Shown one piece after another: positions 21,086 to 31,168 of a stretch of DNA of 64,000 bases. Location: NCBI RefSeq assembly GCF_018861065.1, contig NZ_JAHKQO010000034.1:9614-73613 (forward strand), written 5' to 3'. The notes under the pieces were generated by a model. It was not told the DNA's origin and did not search any database. It worked only from the letters and a program-made list of their open reading frames with translations. The translations under genes and the position numbers were made by a program. Each line of letters opens with the position of its first letter. The first letter of the stretch is position 1. The stretch is from Paraglaciecola arctica (lineage in GTDB: Bacteria > Pseudomonadota > Gammaproteobacteria > Enterobacterales > Alteromonadaceae).

Positions 21086-22528
21086 ATGCTAGAGATAAAA
21101 TCAGTTCCAACTCATAAGAAAATAGGTCTTATTTTAGGGCCTTCATTGTTTCTATGCGTCTTAATGTTTCATTGGGGTGGGGCAACAACCAATGCTGCAC
21201 TTGCTGCTGGAGTGACCATGTGGGTAGCCGTTTGGTGGGCAACTGAAGCGGTTCCTATTCCTATTACTTCATTATTGCCTTTAGTACTTTTCCCACTTTT
21301 AGAAATAGAAAATATTCAGCAAGTCACTAAGTCATATACAAGCCCAGCAATTTACCTGCTGATAGGTGGGTTTATTCTTGCGTTAGGACTACAAAGGTGG
21401 GGATTACATCGACGGATCGCTTTGTTTATTTTACAAAGCTTGGGGAGCACTCCCACTAGAATAGTATTGGTTTTTATGTTGGTAACTGCATTCTTGAGTA
21501 TGTGGATTAGCAACACCGCTACGACTCTGATGATGCTACCCATAGCGACGTCAGTGGCGTTAATTATTTCCAACGAAAAAAATAAACGAAAGAATGACTT
21601 TACCGTTGTATTGCTTTTGTCAGTAGCTTATTCCGCCAGCATTGGTGGTTTTGGCACCCTTGTTGGCACCCCCCCGAACATTTTAATGGCCGGTTTTATG
21701 AAAGACCATTACGGTATAACCATTGATTTTGTTGATTGGATGCTTTTTGGTATTCCTCTGGTTTTAATCTTGTTACCAACGGCATGGTTTGTACTAAGTT
21801 TTATCGTTTTCCCTATCCATAAAATTGATATAGATAATAATTTACTTAAGAAAACCATCAGTGAGCAATATGAAGGTTTAGGAGATATCAGTTTAGCTGA
21901 GAAAAGGATGTCTTTGGTTTTTGTCGCAGTAGTTATACTTTGGATATCCAAAAAGTGGCTTATCGCGGTGACTGGTCTTGAGGGGATCTCGGATACAGGA
22001 ATAGCCATTACCGGTGCCATTTTACTGTTTGTCATACCCGCTTCTAAAGGTAAACCCCTAATGGACTGGGATTATGCCAAGCAATTACCTTGGGATGTGG
22101 TTTTATTATATGGCGGTGGCATGGCTCTGGCTTCCGTTATCACATCAAGTGGCTTAGCCAGTTCAATTGGTAATCACATGTTTGGTATGGGGGATTGGCA
22201 CCTTTTAGCCCTAGTGTTTGCAATTACTCTGATTGTTTTACTGCTGACAGAGCTGACCAATAATTCCGCTACTGTTGCGACTTTTATGCCTATTTTAGGT
22301 GGCTTGTCTGTCGCTACAAATTACCCACCACTGCAATTAGCTGTACCCGCTGTATTAGCCGCAAACTGTGCCTTTATGTTGCCGGTAGCCACGCCTCCTA
22401 ATGCGGTTGTTTATGGTAGCGGCAAAGTAACCATAGCTGAAATGGCAAAAGGAGGGGTACTCATCAATACCTTGTGTTTATTGCTTATTCCTCTGGCTTG
22501 TTACTTTTTATTGCCACTAATATTTTAG
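21086..22528 (+). CDS. SLC13/DASS-family anion transporter
   Basis: The 480-aa inner-membrane protein has about 11-12 hydrophobic helices and the two sodium/substrate-binding SNT-type motifs, SNTATTLMMLP and TNNSATVATFMP, that mark divalent-anion:sodium symporters. It also has the family hairpin PAIYLLIGGFILALGLQRW. It likely imports a di- or tricarboxylate or an acidic intermediate. It leads the rightward operon that continues with SDR, BKACE and hydantoinase genes (76 bp to the next gene). Confidence 0.88.
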   Translation: MLEIKSVPTHKKIGLILGPSLFLCVLMFHWGGATTNAALAAGVTMWVAVWWATEAVPIPITSLLPLVLFPLLEIENIQQVTKSYTSPAIYLLIGGFILALGLQRWGLHRRIALFILQSLGSTPTRIVLVFMLVTAFLSMWISNTATTLMMLPIATSVALIISNEKNKRKNDFTVVLLLSVAYSASIGGFGTLVGTPPNILMAGFMKDHYGITIDFVDWMLFGIPLVLILLPTAWFVLSFIVFPIHKIDIDNNLLKKTISEQYEGLGDISLAEKRMSLVFVAVVILWISKKWLIAVTGLEGISDTGIAITGAILLFVIPASKGKPLMDWDYAKQLPWDVVLLYGGGMALASVITSSGLASSIGNHMFGMGDWHLLALVFAITLIVLLLTELTNNSATVATFMPILGGLSVATNYPPLQLAVPAVLAANCAFMLPVATPPNAVVYGSGKVTIAEMAKGGVLINTLCLLLIPLACYFLLPLIF

Positions 22529-22604
22529 TTTTCAAAACATTCGCATCTGCAAGTTATTGAATAATTGAGATTATTTTCATTTTTATTAAAAGGTTTTAAA
22601 CATC

Positions 22605-23384
22605 ATGTCTCATGAAAAAAAATTAGAAAACAAAGTGGCTTTCGTCACTGGAAGTTCATCAGGAATTGGTAAAGCTGTGGCATTAAAGTTTGCGCAACAA
22701 GGTGCAAAAGTGGCAGTCATTGCTAGCTCTGATATAGAAAAATCGCAACGTGTTGTGGCTGAAATAACCGCTGCTGGCGGAACTGCTCATGCGTTTGTAT
22801 GCGATGTCGCTAGTCCTATTTCTCTCAGTAAGACAGTGCAAGAAGTCTTAGGGGTATACGGAACCGTTGACATTCTTGTCAATGCCGCTGGGGTTTACTT
22901 CCCGACTAAAATCCATGAAACCAGTGAGAGTCAATTCGACCAAATGGTAAATACCAACTTCAAAAGTGTGTTTTTTGCTATTGATGCGATTGCGCCTATT
23001 TTAAAAGCCAAGGAATCTGGAAAAATTATTAACTTTTCATCAGTTGCCGCGGTTGTGGGCTCCAAAGACTACGGCCTATATTGTGCCGTGAAGGCTGGTG
23101 TTTCTGCGCTCACCAAAACCTTCGCATTACAACTCGCACCATTTAACATCAATGTTAATGCCATCGCGCCTGGTAATACAGCCACACCTATCAATGAGCA
23201 TATTCGACATAACCCAGAATTTGCTGAACGCCGCGCCATGATCGATGCCTCAACACCGAGTCGACGCAAGTTTTCAACCCCAGAAGATATGGCTAATGCC
23301 GTTTTGTTTTTAGCGAGTGAAGATAGCCGAGCGATGCATGGCACGACTGTTTTATTAGATGAAGGCCGCGCTGCGGGCATGTAA
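22605..23384 (+). CDS. SDR-family oxidoreductase
   Basis: The 259-aa classical short-chain dehydrogenase has the cofactor motif TGSSSGIGKA (residues about 15-24), the NAAG segment, catalytic Ser in NFSSVAAVVG and the YCAVK active site. It oxidises or reduces an alcohol/ketone with NAD(P). It is 14 bp from the BKACE gene, so the two are co-expressed. The ketone product could be the substrate of the downstream enzymes. Specificity unknown. Confidence 0.9.
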   Translation: MSHEKKLENKVAFVTGSSSGIGKAVALKFAQQGAKVAVIASSDIEKSQRVVAEITAAGGTAHAFVCDVASPISLSKTVQEVLGVYGTVDILVNAAGVYFPTKIHETSESQFDQMVNTNFKSVFFAIDAIAPILKAKESGKIINFSSVAAVVGSKDYGLYCAVKAGVSALTKTFALQLAPFNINVNAIAPGNTATPINEHIRHNPEFAERRAMIDASTPSRRKFSTPEDMANAVLFLASEDSRAMHGTTVLLDEGRAAGM

Positions 23385-23398
23385 CTTAAGGATTTATA

Positions 23399-24295
23399 AT
23401 GAATTTTTCAGAAAAAGTAATTTTAACCTGTGCCGTAACTGGTGGCAGCAGCTACAACAAAAAGCATCCTAATTTTCCGGTCACTCCTAAAGAAATCGCG
23501 GGATCAGCTATTGAAGCAGCTAAAGCTGGAGCCTCAGTAGTGCATCTGCATGTTAGAGATCCAATTACCGGAGAAGGCTGTCAAGATCCTGCTCTTTACC
23601 GTGAAGTAGTTCAGCGTATTAGAGATGATGCCACTGACGTGGTTATCAATTTAACCTGTGGTGGCAACGCAAGATTCTACCCTGATCCTCTAGACGAGAG
23701 TAAAGCCGGTCCAGGTACAAACGTCAAAATGGTTGAAGAGCGTATTTTGCATATTGCAGAAAACTTACCCGAAATATGTTCTCTAGATGTCACTACGGCA
23801 AATCAAACTGATGGCGAGCAAGAATTCGTTTATCTAAATACCACTCGTACATTGAAAAATATGGCGATGCGTTTCAAGGAACTGCAAGTAAAACCAGAAA
23901 TGGAGGTATTCCAAGCTGGGGATATTCTTTTCGCAAATCAGATGGTTGCGGATGGAATTATTGAGGGTATTCCCATGTATCAATTTGTTCTAGGGGTGAA
24001 GTGGGGGGCTCCGGCTACTCCAGAAACCATGATGTACATGCGCAATCTTGTGCCTAAGGAAGCCTGTTGGGCGGGGTTTGGATTGGCGCGTTTACAAATG
24101 CCAATGGTTGCACAAGCCTTGTTACTTGACGGCAATATTCGTGTTGGCCTTGAGGATAATCTCTATTTAAAGCGTGGGGTTTTTGCCACCAATGGACAGC
24201 TTGTTAATCGCGCTGTTGGTTTAGTTGAGGCCGTAGGTAAAGAAGTGGCTACACCGACAGAGGTGCGCGCTAAATTTGGCTTGAAAAAGCAATAA
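23399..24295 (+). CDS. beta-keto acid cleavage enzyme (BKACE, DUF849)
   Basis: The 298-aa TIM-barrel protein is of the DUF849/BKACE family. The metal-binding HxH is in SVVHLHVRDP and the family block VINLTCGGNA follows. BKACE enzymes condense a beta-keto acid with acetyl-CoA and split it to acetoacetate and a new acyl-CoA. Known members act on 3-keto-5-aminohexanoate and dehydrocarnitine. It sits between an SDR and hydantoinase A, which suggests that a beta-keto acid is an intermediate of this pathway. The acyl group is not deducible. Confidence 0.88.
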   Translation: MNFSEKVILTCAVTGGSSYNKKHPNFPVTPKEIAGSAIEAAKAGASVVHLHVRDPITGEGCQDPALYREVVQRIRDDATDVVINLTCGGNARFYPDPLDESKAGPGTNVKMVEERILHIAENLPEICSLDVTTANQTDGEQEFVYLNTTRTLKNMAMRFKELQVKPEMEVFQAGDILFANQMVADGIIEGIPMYQFVLGVKWGAPATPETMMYMRNLVPKEACWAGFGLARLQMPMVAQALLLDGNIRVGLEDNLYLKRGVFATNGQLVNRAVGLVEAVGKEVATPTEVRAKFGLKKQ

Positions 24296-24357
24296 AGTTG
24301 GCTTGCGGGTTTATTCAAAAATAATCACGATTTTTTTAACAAAATGAGAACGTAAAT

Positions 24358-26430
24358 ATGAGATTTGCAACAGATACCGGTGGCACATTCACAGATTTGG
24401 TTATTGAAGATGACCAAGGGAATCTGCACATGTACAAATCCCCCACCACACCAAATGATCCAGTTGCAGGTGTTCTAAACGCGTTGCAAGTAGCAGCTGA
24501 TGATATGGGACTTTCGTTAGATGCGCTAATGTCTAAAGGAGATACCTTTATTCACGGTACTACTCATGCGTTAAACGCCATTATTGAAGGTCAAACAGCT
24601 AAAACCGCATTCATTACCACTAAAGGCCATAAGGATATCTTATTGATGCGAGAAGGTGGCCGCCTTGAGCCATTTAACCATGCTCAGCAATATCCTGCTC
24701 CTTATATACCTCGCTCATTAAGTTATGCGGTTTCTGAGCGAATTCATGCTGATGGAAACATTCAAGAATCGTTAAAGGAATCAGATGTTCTAGAGGCAAT
24801 TGAAGCGATCAAAAGCAACAAGGTCGAAGCGGTTTCTGTTTGTTTATTGTGGTCTGTTGTTAATCCCACTCATGAACTGGAAATTGCCAAATTATTGGAA
24901 CAACACTTACCAGGTATTCCTTATTCGCTATCTCACCAACTGAACCCTGTTATGCGAGAATATAGGCGAGCTTCAGCAACCAGTATTGACGCCTCATTGA
25001 AACCTCTTATGTCGTCTTACCTGGGTGGGTTAACAGAAAGGTTACGTAATGCAAACTATAAAGGACGTATTTTAGTATTAACCTCCCAAGGTGGAATGTT
25101 AGATGCGGAATTACTGGCTCAAACACCTATCCAAGTGCTTAACTCTGGCCCAGCCATGGCGCCAGTTGCTGGTGGGTATTACGGTAGTGTCGATGACATT
25201 GAAGGAAAAAATCGAGATATTATCGTCGCCGATACTGGGGGAACTACATACGATGTAAGTTTGGTAAGAAATGGGGTGATACCGCTGACTCGAGAGATGT
25301 GGATAGGTAAGCCTTATCTAGGCCATATTACTGGATTCCCGTCAGTTGATATTACCAGTGTTGGCGCGGGTGGCGGAAGTATTGCTTGGGTCGACGCTGG
25401 TGGCATCCTGCATGTTGGGCCACAAAGCCAAGGGGCTAAGCCAGGCCCAGCCTGTTATAATTTAGGTGGAGACAAAGCAACAGTAACCGATGCTGCAGTG
25501 GCTTTAGGCTATATTGACCCTGATTTTTTCTTAGGTGGAAAAATGCAGCTAGACGGAGAGGCTTCTAAACGAGTCATTCAGCAAAATGTAGCAAATAAAT
25601 TAGGTATTTCTTTATTGCAGGCATCTGCAGCCATTATTAAGTTAGCCACCGAAAATATGGCTCAGGCCATTATTGATATCACTGTAAATCAAGGTGTCGA
25701 TCCCACTCAATCAGTGTTAATTGGGGGCGGGGGAGCTGCTGGCTTAAATTCAATATTCATTGCTCGAAGACTTGACTGTCCTGAACTTATCGTACCTGAA
25801 GTTGGCGCTACAATGAGTGCCGCTGGAGCCACCATTGCTGACTTAAGCGCAGATTACCACAGAGCATTATTCGTACGTAGTAATGACTTCGATTTTGAGA
25901 GCGCGAATATTTTATTATCCGAATTATATTCACAATGTCAGGCTTTTATTGATGCCTCTGGGCAAGATTCCTTTGAACAAAGCATCGAATTCTCGGTTGA
26001 AGCCCGTTATGAAAACCAAGTGTGGGAAATTGATATTCCACTTTCCAATATTCTCATCATCGGTGTCGATGAGCTAAATCAAATAGTAGAAGAATTTCAT
26101 CGTTCTCACGAACGCTTGTTTTCTTTTTCAGACCCCAACTCAGCCATAGAGATCGTTAATTGGAGTGCAAAAGTACGTTGCCGATTGCGAAGTGAACATG
26201 CAGGTAGGTTGGTTGAAGAACAAAGCGACAATTTGTTAATGACCAAGCGTAAAACGTATTTTGATGGCTATGGCTCTGTGGAAACGCCCATATACCGTTT
26301 TTCCGCGATGCCTATTGATAAGATTTTTAAGGGACCCGCCATAGTGGAGTCGCCCTTTACTTCAATTGTGGTTGATCCAGTAGCGACCTTTACTCGCAGT
26401 TTAACTGGCAATTTAATTATAAAACCTTGA
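24358..26430 (+). CDS. hydantoinase/oxoprolinase subunit A (HyuA-like)
   Basis: The 690-aa protein has the ASKHA-type ATP-binding motifs DTGGTFTDLV at the N-terminus and ADTGGTTYDVSLV near residue 300, plus LIGGGGAAGLNS near 460. This family covers N-methylhydantoinase A, 5-oxoprolinase N-half and the beta subunit of acetone carboxylase, all ATP-dependent. Subunit B starts 10 bp downstream, so they form a complex. No small gamma subunit is present, which argues against a canonical acetone carboxylase. Reaction unresolved: amide/lactam hydrolysis or ketone carboxylation. Confidence 0.88.
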   Translation: MRFATDTGGTFTDLVIEDDQGNLHMYKSPTTPNDPVAGVLNALQVAADDMGLSLDALMSKGDTFIHGTTHALNAIIEGQTAKTAFITTKGHKDILLMREGGRLEPFNHAQQYPAPYIPRSLSYAVSERIHADGNIQESLKESDVLEAIEAIKSNKVEAVSVCLLWSVVNPTHELEIAKLLEQHLPGIPYSLSHQLNPVMREYRRASATSIDASLKPLMSSYLGGLTERLRNANYKGRILVLTSQGGMLDAELLAQTPIQVLNSGPAMAPVAGGYYGSVDDIEGKNRDIIVADTGGTTYDVSLVRNGVIPLTREMWIGKPYLGHITGFPSVDITSVGAGGGSIAWVDAGGILHVGPQSQGAKPGPACYNLGGDKATVTDAAVALGYIDPDFFLGGKMQLDGEASKRVIQQNVANKLGISLLQASAAIIKLATENMAQAIIDITVNQGVDPTQSVLIGGGGAAGLNSIFIARRLDCPELIVPEVGATMSAAGATIADLSADYHRALFVRSNDFDFESANILLSELYSQCQAFIDASGQDSFEQSIEFSVEARYENQVWEIDIPLSNILIIGVDELNQIVEEFHRSHERLFSFSDPNSAIEIVNWSAKVRCRLRSEHAGRLVEEQSDNLLMTKRKTYFDGYGSVETPIYRFSAMPIDKIFKGPAIVESPFTSIVVDPVATFTRSLTGNLIIKP

Positions 26431-26440
26431 GGGAACAAAT

Positions 26441-28231
26441 ATGAGTTCTAATACTAAATCCTTGGCACCAAAAGTCACCCTCGATGGCTCGCAACTTTCT
26501 ATTCTAAACACGCGTTTTGAAGGTGTTTCAAAGAAAATGAGCAATACCTTGTTACGAACAGGTCGTTCAGGGGTGCTTAATCGAGCTAGAGACTTCTCAT
26601 GCTGCGTTGTCACCCACAATAACGAATTACTAAACGCGGTAGAAAGCTTACCCATACATGTTTTGAGTGGTCCAGATTTGATGGCAAAAACGATGATTGC
26701 ATATCATCCAACATTGAAAAAGGGTGATGCGTTTTTGCATAACTCGCCGTACCACGGGTGTTCACATGCGGCTGATCACAGCATCTTAATGCCGGTAATA
26801 GATGATAAGGGGCTGCATCATTTCACTGTGGTTGCGAAAGCACATCAAGCAGATATTGGCAATTCCATTCCTACGACTTACTTTGGCGACGCGAAAGATG
26901 TGTATCAAGAAGGAGCGTTAATTTTTCCTGCGACCAAAGTGTTGGAAAACTATCACCCCATAGAGGACATAGTGCGCATGTGCAAAATGCGTATCCGTGT
27001 ACCAGACCAATGGCATGGTGATTTTATGGCAATGATAGGCGCGGCGCGAATTGGTGAACAAGAAATTTTAAAACTCGCCGAAGAGTTCGGTTGGGATACA
27101 TTACACGCCTTTGAGGAGCAATGGTTTAATTACAGTGAAACATTAATGGATGCTGCACTTAAGCAGCTTCCAGAAGGTTATTTTACCGCTACTAGCACTC
27201 ATGACGCGATGGAAGGCACATTAGGAAATGAAGTGAAAATTCAGGCAGAAGTGAGTATTGACCCTTCTGAAGGGACTGTGAGCGTGGATTTAAGCGATAA
27301 TCCCGATTGTTTACCATGTGGCCTAAATGTTAGTGAAGCCTGCGTGCGAACGTCAGCGATGATTGGCATTTTTAATAGTATAGATCACCAAGTTCCAAAA
27401 AATGCAGGCAGTTTCAGAAGAATACAATTGACCCTTAGGGAAAACTGCATAGTTGGGATCCCTAACCATCCTACAAGTTGCTCTGCTGCAACGACAAACG
27501 TCTCAGACAGAATTGCCAATGCGGTGCAGATTGCAATATCAGAAATTGCCGAAGGTTATGGTATGGCAGAAATTGGATCTAACTTGCCTCCGTCTAGAGG
27601 GGTGTTTTCCGGCATAGACCCTCGTACTTTTGGCGCCTTTATCAATCAGGTTTTTTTAGGTAGTTCAGGAGGTGGGGCGTCTCCTAATGCTGATGGTTGG
27701 TTCCACTATTCTCATGCCGGCAATGGTGGTATGGGGTTTATTGATAGTGTTGAACTCGCTGAGTTATACCAACCTATTATTGTCAATCATCGAGAAATCG
27801 TCAGAGATTCTGAAGGGGCTGGGCGTTACCGGGGCGCACCGAGTAAACGCATTGAATTTACTGCCATAAAGGGCGCACAAGTGGATGTGGCGTTTGTCAC
27901 TGATGGCATTGACAACCCGCCGCAGGGGGCTGCCTATGGTGAGTCTTCCCAAGGCGCATCGCAATACTTAGTGGACAAACAAGGAGTTATTTCGACCCTA
28001 GGCAACAGCGAAGTGACGAATTTAACTTCAGAGTACACTTTAGTGTCTGTCACTTGTGGTGGTGGTGGCTACGGTAAAGCCACTAGTCGCGAGCCTAAGC
28101 GTGTCTTACTAGATGTTATTGAAGGTGTTGTTTCGTTGCAAAAAGCTAAAGATACCTATGCAGTTCACATTAGTGAGCAATTAAAACTGGATGAAATAGC
28201 TACCGAGCAATTAAGACGCAGCTATAGATAA
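26441..28231 (+). CDS. hydantoinase/oxoprolinase subunit B (HyuB-like)
   Basis: The 596-aa partner of the upstream HyuA-like protein contains NRARDFSCCVVTHNN and DAFLHNSPYHGCSHAADH, rich in potential metal ligands, and a C-terminal glycine-rich block SVTCGGGGYGK typical of HyuB. HyuB supplies the hydrolytic or carboxylating active site in the AB complex. Length is near that of N-methylhydantoinase B and shorter than acetone carboxylase alpha. It is co-transcribed with HyuA and the following SDR. Confidence 0.88.
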   Translation: MSSNTKSLAPKVTLDGSQLSILNTRFEGVSKKMSNTLLRTGRSGVLNRARDFSCCVVTHNNELLNAVESLPIHVLSGPDLMAKTMIAYHPTLKKGDAFLHNSPYHGCSHAADHSILMPVIDDKGLHHFTVVAKAHQADIGNSIPTTYFGDAKDVYQEGALIFPATKVLENYHPIEDIVRMCKMRIRVPDQWHGDFMAMIGAARIGEQEILKLAEEFGWDTLHAFEEQWFNYSETLMDAALKQLPEGYFTATSTHDAMEGTLGNEVKIQAEVSIDPSEGTVSVDLSDNPDCLPCGLNVSEACVRTSAMIGIFNSIDHQVPKNAGSFRRIQLTLRENCIVGIPNHPTSCSAATTNVSDRIANAVQIAISEIAEGYGMAEIGSNLPPSRGVFSGIDPRTFGAFINQVFLGSSGGGASPNADGWFHYSHAGNGGMGFIDSVELAELYQPIIVNHREIVRDSEGAGRYRGAPSKRIEFTAIKGAQVDVAFVTDGIDNPPQGAAYGESSQGASQYLVDKQGVISTLGNSEVTNLTSEYTLVSVTCGGGGYGKATSREPKRVLLDVIEGVVSLQKAKDTYAVHISEQLKLDEIATEQLRRSYR

Positions 28232-28266
28232 CAGACTGATAAAAAGTTAAGCAGAGAGAAAATAAA

Positions 28267-29043
28267 ATGAATAACAAGACTTATTCCCCACAACGGGTGG
28301 TAGTCACAGCTGCGGGGGCTGGTATTGGACGAGCCATCGCGGAGGCATTTTACTATGAAGGGGCACGCGTACATATTTGTGATATTTCTAAGCAGTCTAT
28401 TCAAAGTACGTTGGCTGACAACCCTAATATGAGTGGCGCTGTAGCTGATATTAGTAAATCAGCAGAAGTGGATAGAATGTTCAATAAAGTAATAGAGTCA
28501 TTCGGTGGAATTGATGTGCTAGTCAACAATGCTGGAATTGGCGGTCCTAAAATTGCGATTGATGAATTGAGTGATAGTGATTGGGAACAAACTATTCAAG
28601 TTAATTTAAATGGTGCGTTTTATTGCATAAAGAGGGCCGCGAAATATATGAAGCAGCAAAACAGTGGCTGCATTATCAATATTTCTAGCGCCTCAACGCG
28701 AACGGGATTACCTCTCCGTTCTCCTTATGTGGCATCTAAAGTCGGATTAGAAGGGTTAACTAGAAACATTGCTAGAGAGCTAGGGCAATATAACATCAGT
28801 TGTAATGCCATTCTCCCTGGGGCGATTGATAATGAAAGGGGACACGCTTTAGTCGCCAAGTTAGCAAAAGAACGCAATTCAACCATTGAAGAAGCTGAAG
28901 CTAGACGTTTGTCATATATTTCAATGCGTAGACGCATTAACCCAACAGAAATCGGTAAGACCGCGGTATTTTTAGCAAACGAAGGTCGACATATATCAGG
29001 TCAAGAAATTGGTGTATGTGGTAATTCAGAGTGGGAAGAGTAG
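28267..29043 (+). CDS. SDR-family oxidoreductase
   Basis: The 258-aa classical SDR has the cofactor motif TAAGAGIGRA, NNAGIGG, catalytic Ser in NISSAST and Tyr/Lys in YVASK. It differs clearly from the SDR at 22605, so two separate oxidoreduction steps are likely. It starts 35 bp after hydantoinase B and 85 bp before the acyl-CoA dehydrogenase. Specificity cannot be read. Confidence 0.9.
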   Translation: MNNKTYSPQRVVVTAAGAGIGRAIAEAFYYEGARVHICDISKQSIQSTLADNPNMSGAVADISKSAEVDRMFNKVIESFGGIDVLVNNAGIGGPKIAIDELSDSDWEQTIQVNLNGAFYCIKRAAKYMKQQNSGCIINISSASTRTGLPLRSPYVASKVGLEGLTRNIARELGQYNISCNAILPGAIDNERGHALVAKLAKERNSTIEEAEARRLSYISMRRRINPTEIGKTAVFLANEGRHISGQEIGVCGNSEWEE

Positions 29044-29128
29044 CACTGACCGAAGTGCCGTAATTTTAATTTACTACCCTAGAGCGTAGTTATTAGTTCT
29101 CTAGGAATTGGATCTTGAGTGAGGATTT

Positions 29129-30919
29129 ATGACCATTGAATACAAAGCACCTATAGAAGACATGCAATTTATTTATAAGGATGTATTGAATATTGCAGGA
29201 GATAGTTCAATTGACAGTGATTCAGGTTTATCAAATGACTTAGTCGATATGATTTTATCTGAAATGGCCAAATTCAGCGAGCAGGTTGTCGCCCCCTTAA
29301 ATGCTTCTGGAGACAGTGAAGGTTGTCAATTAAAGGATAAGCAAGTTACTACTCCTACAGGGTTTAAGCAAGCTTACCAAGATTTTGCCGACGGTGGTTG
29401 GGTCGGTATGACAGCAAGTGAGGAATATGGCGGTCAAGACTTGCCTCATTCATTATATGCCGCAGTAAATGAAATGGTAACTGCGGCTAATCCCGGATTT
29501 TCAATGTATACGGGAATGAATAAAGGTGCCATTTCTGCTCTTAAAATCTCTGGGAGCGAAGCACTGAAAGCTGCCTATATGCCAAAACTTGTCAGCGGAC
29601 AATGGAATGCCACCATGAATTTAACCGAGGCTCATGCAGGAACTGATCTCGGGTTGCTGCGAACGAAAGCTAAGTTGCAACAAGATGGAAGTTACAAAAT
29701 CGAAGGCTCCAAAATTTTCATTTCAGGGGGAGAACATGATCTTACCGATAACATCGTTCACTTGGTATTGGCTAGAACACCTGATTCACCCAAAGGGTCA
29801 AAAGGGATCAGTATCTTTATTGTTCCTAAATTTTTATCAAATGAAGATGGTTCCTTAGGTGAGAGGAATGCTGTGTATTGCACGGGTATAGAGAAAAAAA
29901 TGGGATTAAAAGGCTCGGCAACTTGTTCTATGCAATTTGATGAAGCCACAGGATATTTAATCGGTAACGAAAATGAAGGATTGAAAATAATGTTCGCTAT
30001 GATGAACATTATGCGTATTGCTGTTGGAGGACAAGGCGTAGCTTTGTCAGATGCTGCTTATCAAAATGCGAGCCTTTATAGTAAAGAGCGTTTACAAGGT
30101 CGAACACCTGGCTCCACATTAAGTGCTGATAAAGCAGAGCCAATTATTAAAATTCCTGATGTACGTAGAATGCTGATGTCCGCAAAATCTTTTACTGAGG
30201 CAGCTAGGACGTTCACGTTTTGGTTAGGTCATCAAATGGATATAGCCGAAAAATCTAAAAATAAAGAAGACGCCAAGGTTGCAGAACAACTTCTTGGTCT
30301 GCTTACGCCGGTATTGAAAGGTTTTCTTACCGAAACCGCAGAAAATGTCATTAGCATGTCTTTACAGTGTTTTGGAGGGCACGGTTATATTACAGAGACA
30401 GGAATTGAGCAGTATTATCGCGATGCGCGCATTTCTAAGATATATGAAGGCGCAACTGGGGTGCAGGCTTTAGATCTTATTGGGCGTAAAGTGCTTATGG
30501 ATAAAGGTGCGGCACTTAAGGTCTTTATGCAAAAAGTTAAATCGCAATGTGAATATTGTAAAGAACATGAAGAATTACAATTTTTGGCTGATATTCTTAA
30601 TGCCTCTCTCGTTGACTTAGAAGATGCGAGTAAATGGATCATGTCATCATATCCTAAGAATGGTCATATACTTGGAGCCGCTTCACATCATTATTTAATG
30701 TTGATGGGATTAACTACTACAGGTTACATGTGGGCGTTAATGGCATTAAAGGCAAAGCAAATGCTTGATAATAACCAAGGGAACAAAGACTTTTTACAGA
30801 GTAAAGTTGTTACCGCTAATTTTTATATGATGCACTATTTAGTTGATACATCTTCGTTGGTTAAAAAAATTAAATTAGGCAGTGAGATTGTTATGACTTT
30901 GGATGACACACAGATATAG
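29129..30919 (+). CDS. acyl-CoA dehydrogenase with extended C-terminal domain
   Basis: The 596-aa flavoprotein is of the large acyl-CoA dehydrogenase class. The signature CFGGHGYITETGIEQYYRDA is followed by RISKIYEGATGVQALDL, whose Glu is the predicted catalytic base, and a C-terminal helical extension as in DmdC-like enzymes. It dehydrogenates an acyl-CoA to an enoyl-CoA and passes electrons to ETF. A GTGAGGA ribosome site precedes the start. It closes the rightward catabolic run; a strong hairpin at 30961 follows. Confidence 0.9.
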   Translation: MTIEYKAPIEDMQFIYKDVLNIAGDSSIDSDSGLSNDLVDMILSEMAKFSEQVVAPLNASGDSEGCQLKDKQVTTPTGFKQAYQDFADGGWVGMTASEEYGGQDLPHSLYAAVNEMVTAANPGFSMYTGMNKGAISALKISGSEALKAAYMPKLVSGQWNATMNLTEAHAGTDLGLLRTKAKLQQDGSYKIEGSKIFISGGEHDLTDNIVHLVLARTPDSPKGSKGISIFIVPKFLSNEDGSLGERNAVYCTGIEKKMGLKGSATCSMQFDEATGYLIGNENEGLKIMFAMMNIMRIAVGGQGVALSDAAYQNASLYSKERLQGRTPGSTLSADKAEPIIKIPDVRRMLMSAKSFTEAARTFTFWLGHQMDIAEKSKNKEDAKVAEQLLGLLTPVLKGFLTETAENVISMSLQCFGGHGYITETGIEQYYRDARISKIYEGATGVQALDLIGRKVLMDKGAALKVFMQKVKSQCEYCKEHEELQFLADILNASLVDLEDASKWIMSSYPKNGHILGAASHHYLMLMGLTTTGYMWALMALKAKQMLDNNQGNKDFLQSKVVTANFYMMHYLVDTSSLVKKIKLGSEIVMTLDDTQI

Positions 30920-30960
30920 TTTCGCTACCAATCTGTTATCATCGTTCCCCGATCAGGATT

Positions 30961-30990
30961 CAACGACACCTTTTGAAAAAGGTGTCGTTG
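30961..30990 (+). terminator. strong hairpin after acyl-CoA dehydrogenase gene
   Basis: The 14-bp perfect inverted repeat starts CAACGACACCTTTT and has a 2-nt centre, 41 bp past the stop codon. The trailing sequence is AATAAGACC rather than a T-run, so it could terminate weakly or protect the mRNA end. Confidence 0.55.
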
Positions 30991-31168
30991 AATAAGACCA
31001 AAACATCAAACAAAGCATAGAAGCAATCCAAGACACGCAACAAAATCACAAACAAGCTCTTTAAGAAAGTCTCCTAAATCAGTCTCGGGTAAGTCTCAAA
31101 TTCTGCTGAAAAAGTTTTATTAAAGTATCTAAAACTTTGGCAGATAACTTTTGACGAGGGGTATTGTT

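Noticed and set aside
24358-28231. Canonical acetone carboxylase
   Set aside because: No gamma subunit and subunit B shorter than acetone carboxylase alpha.
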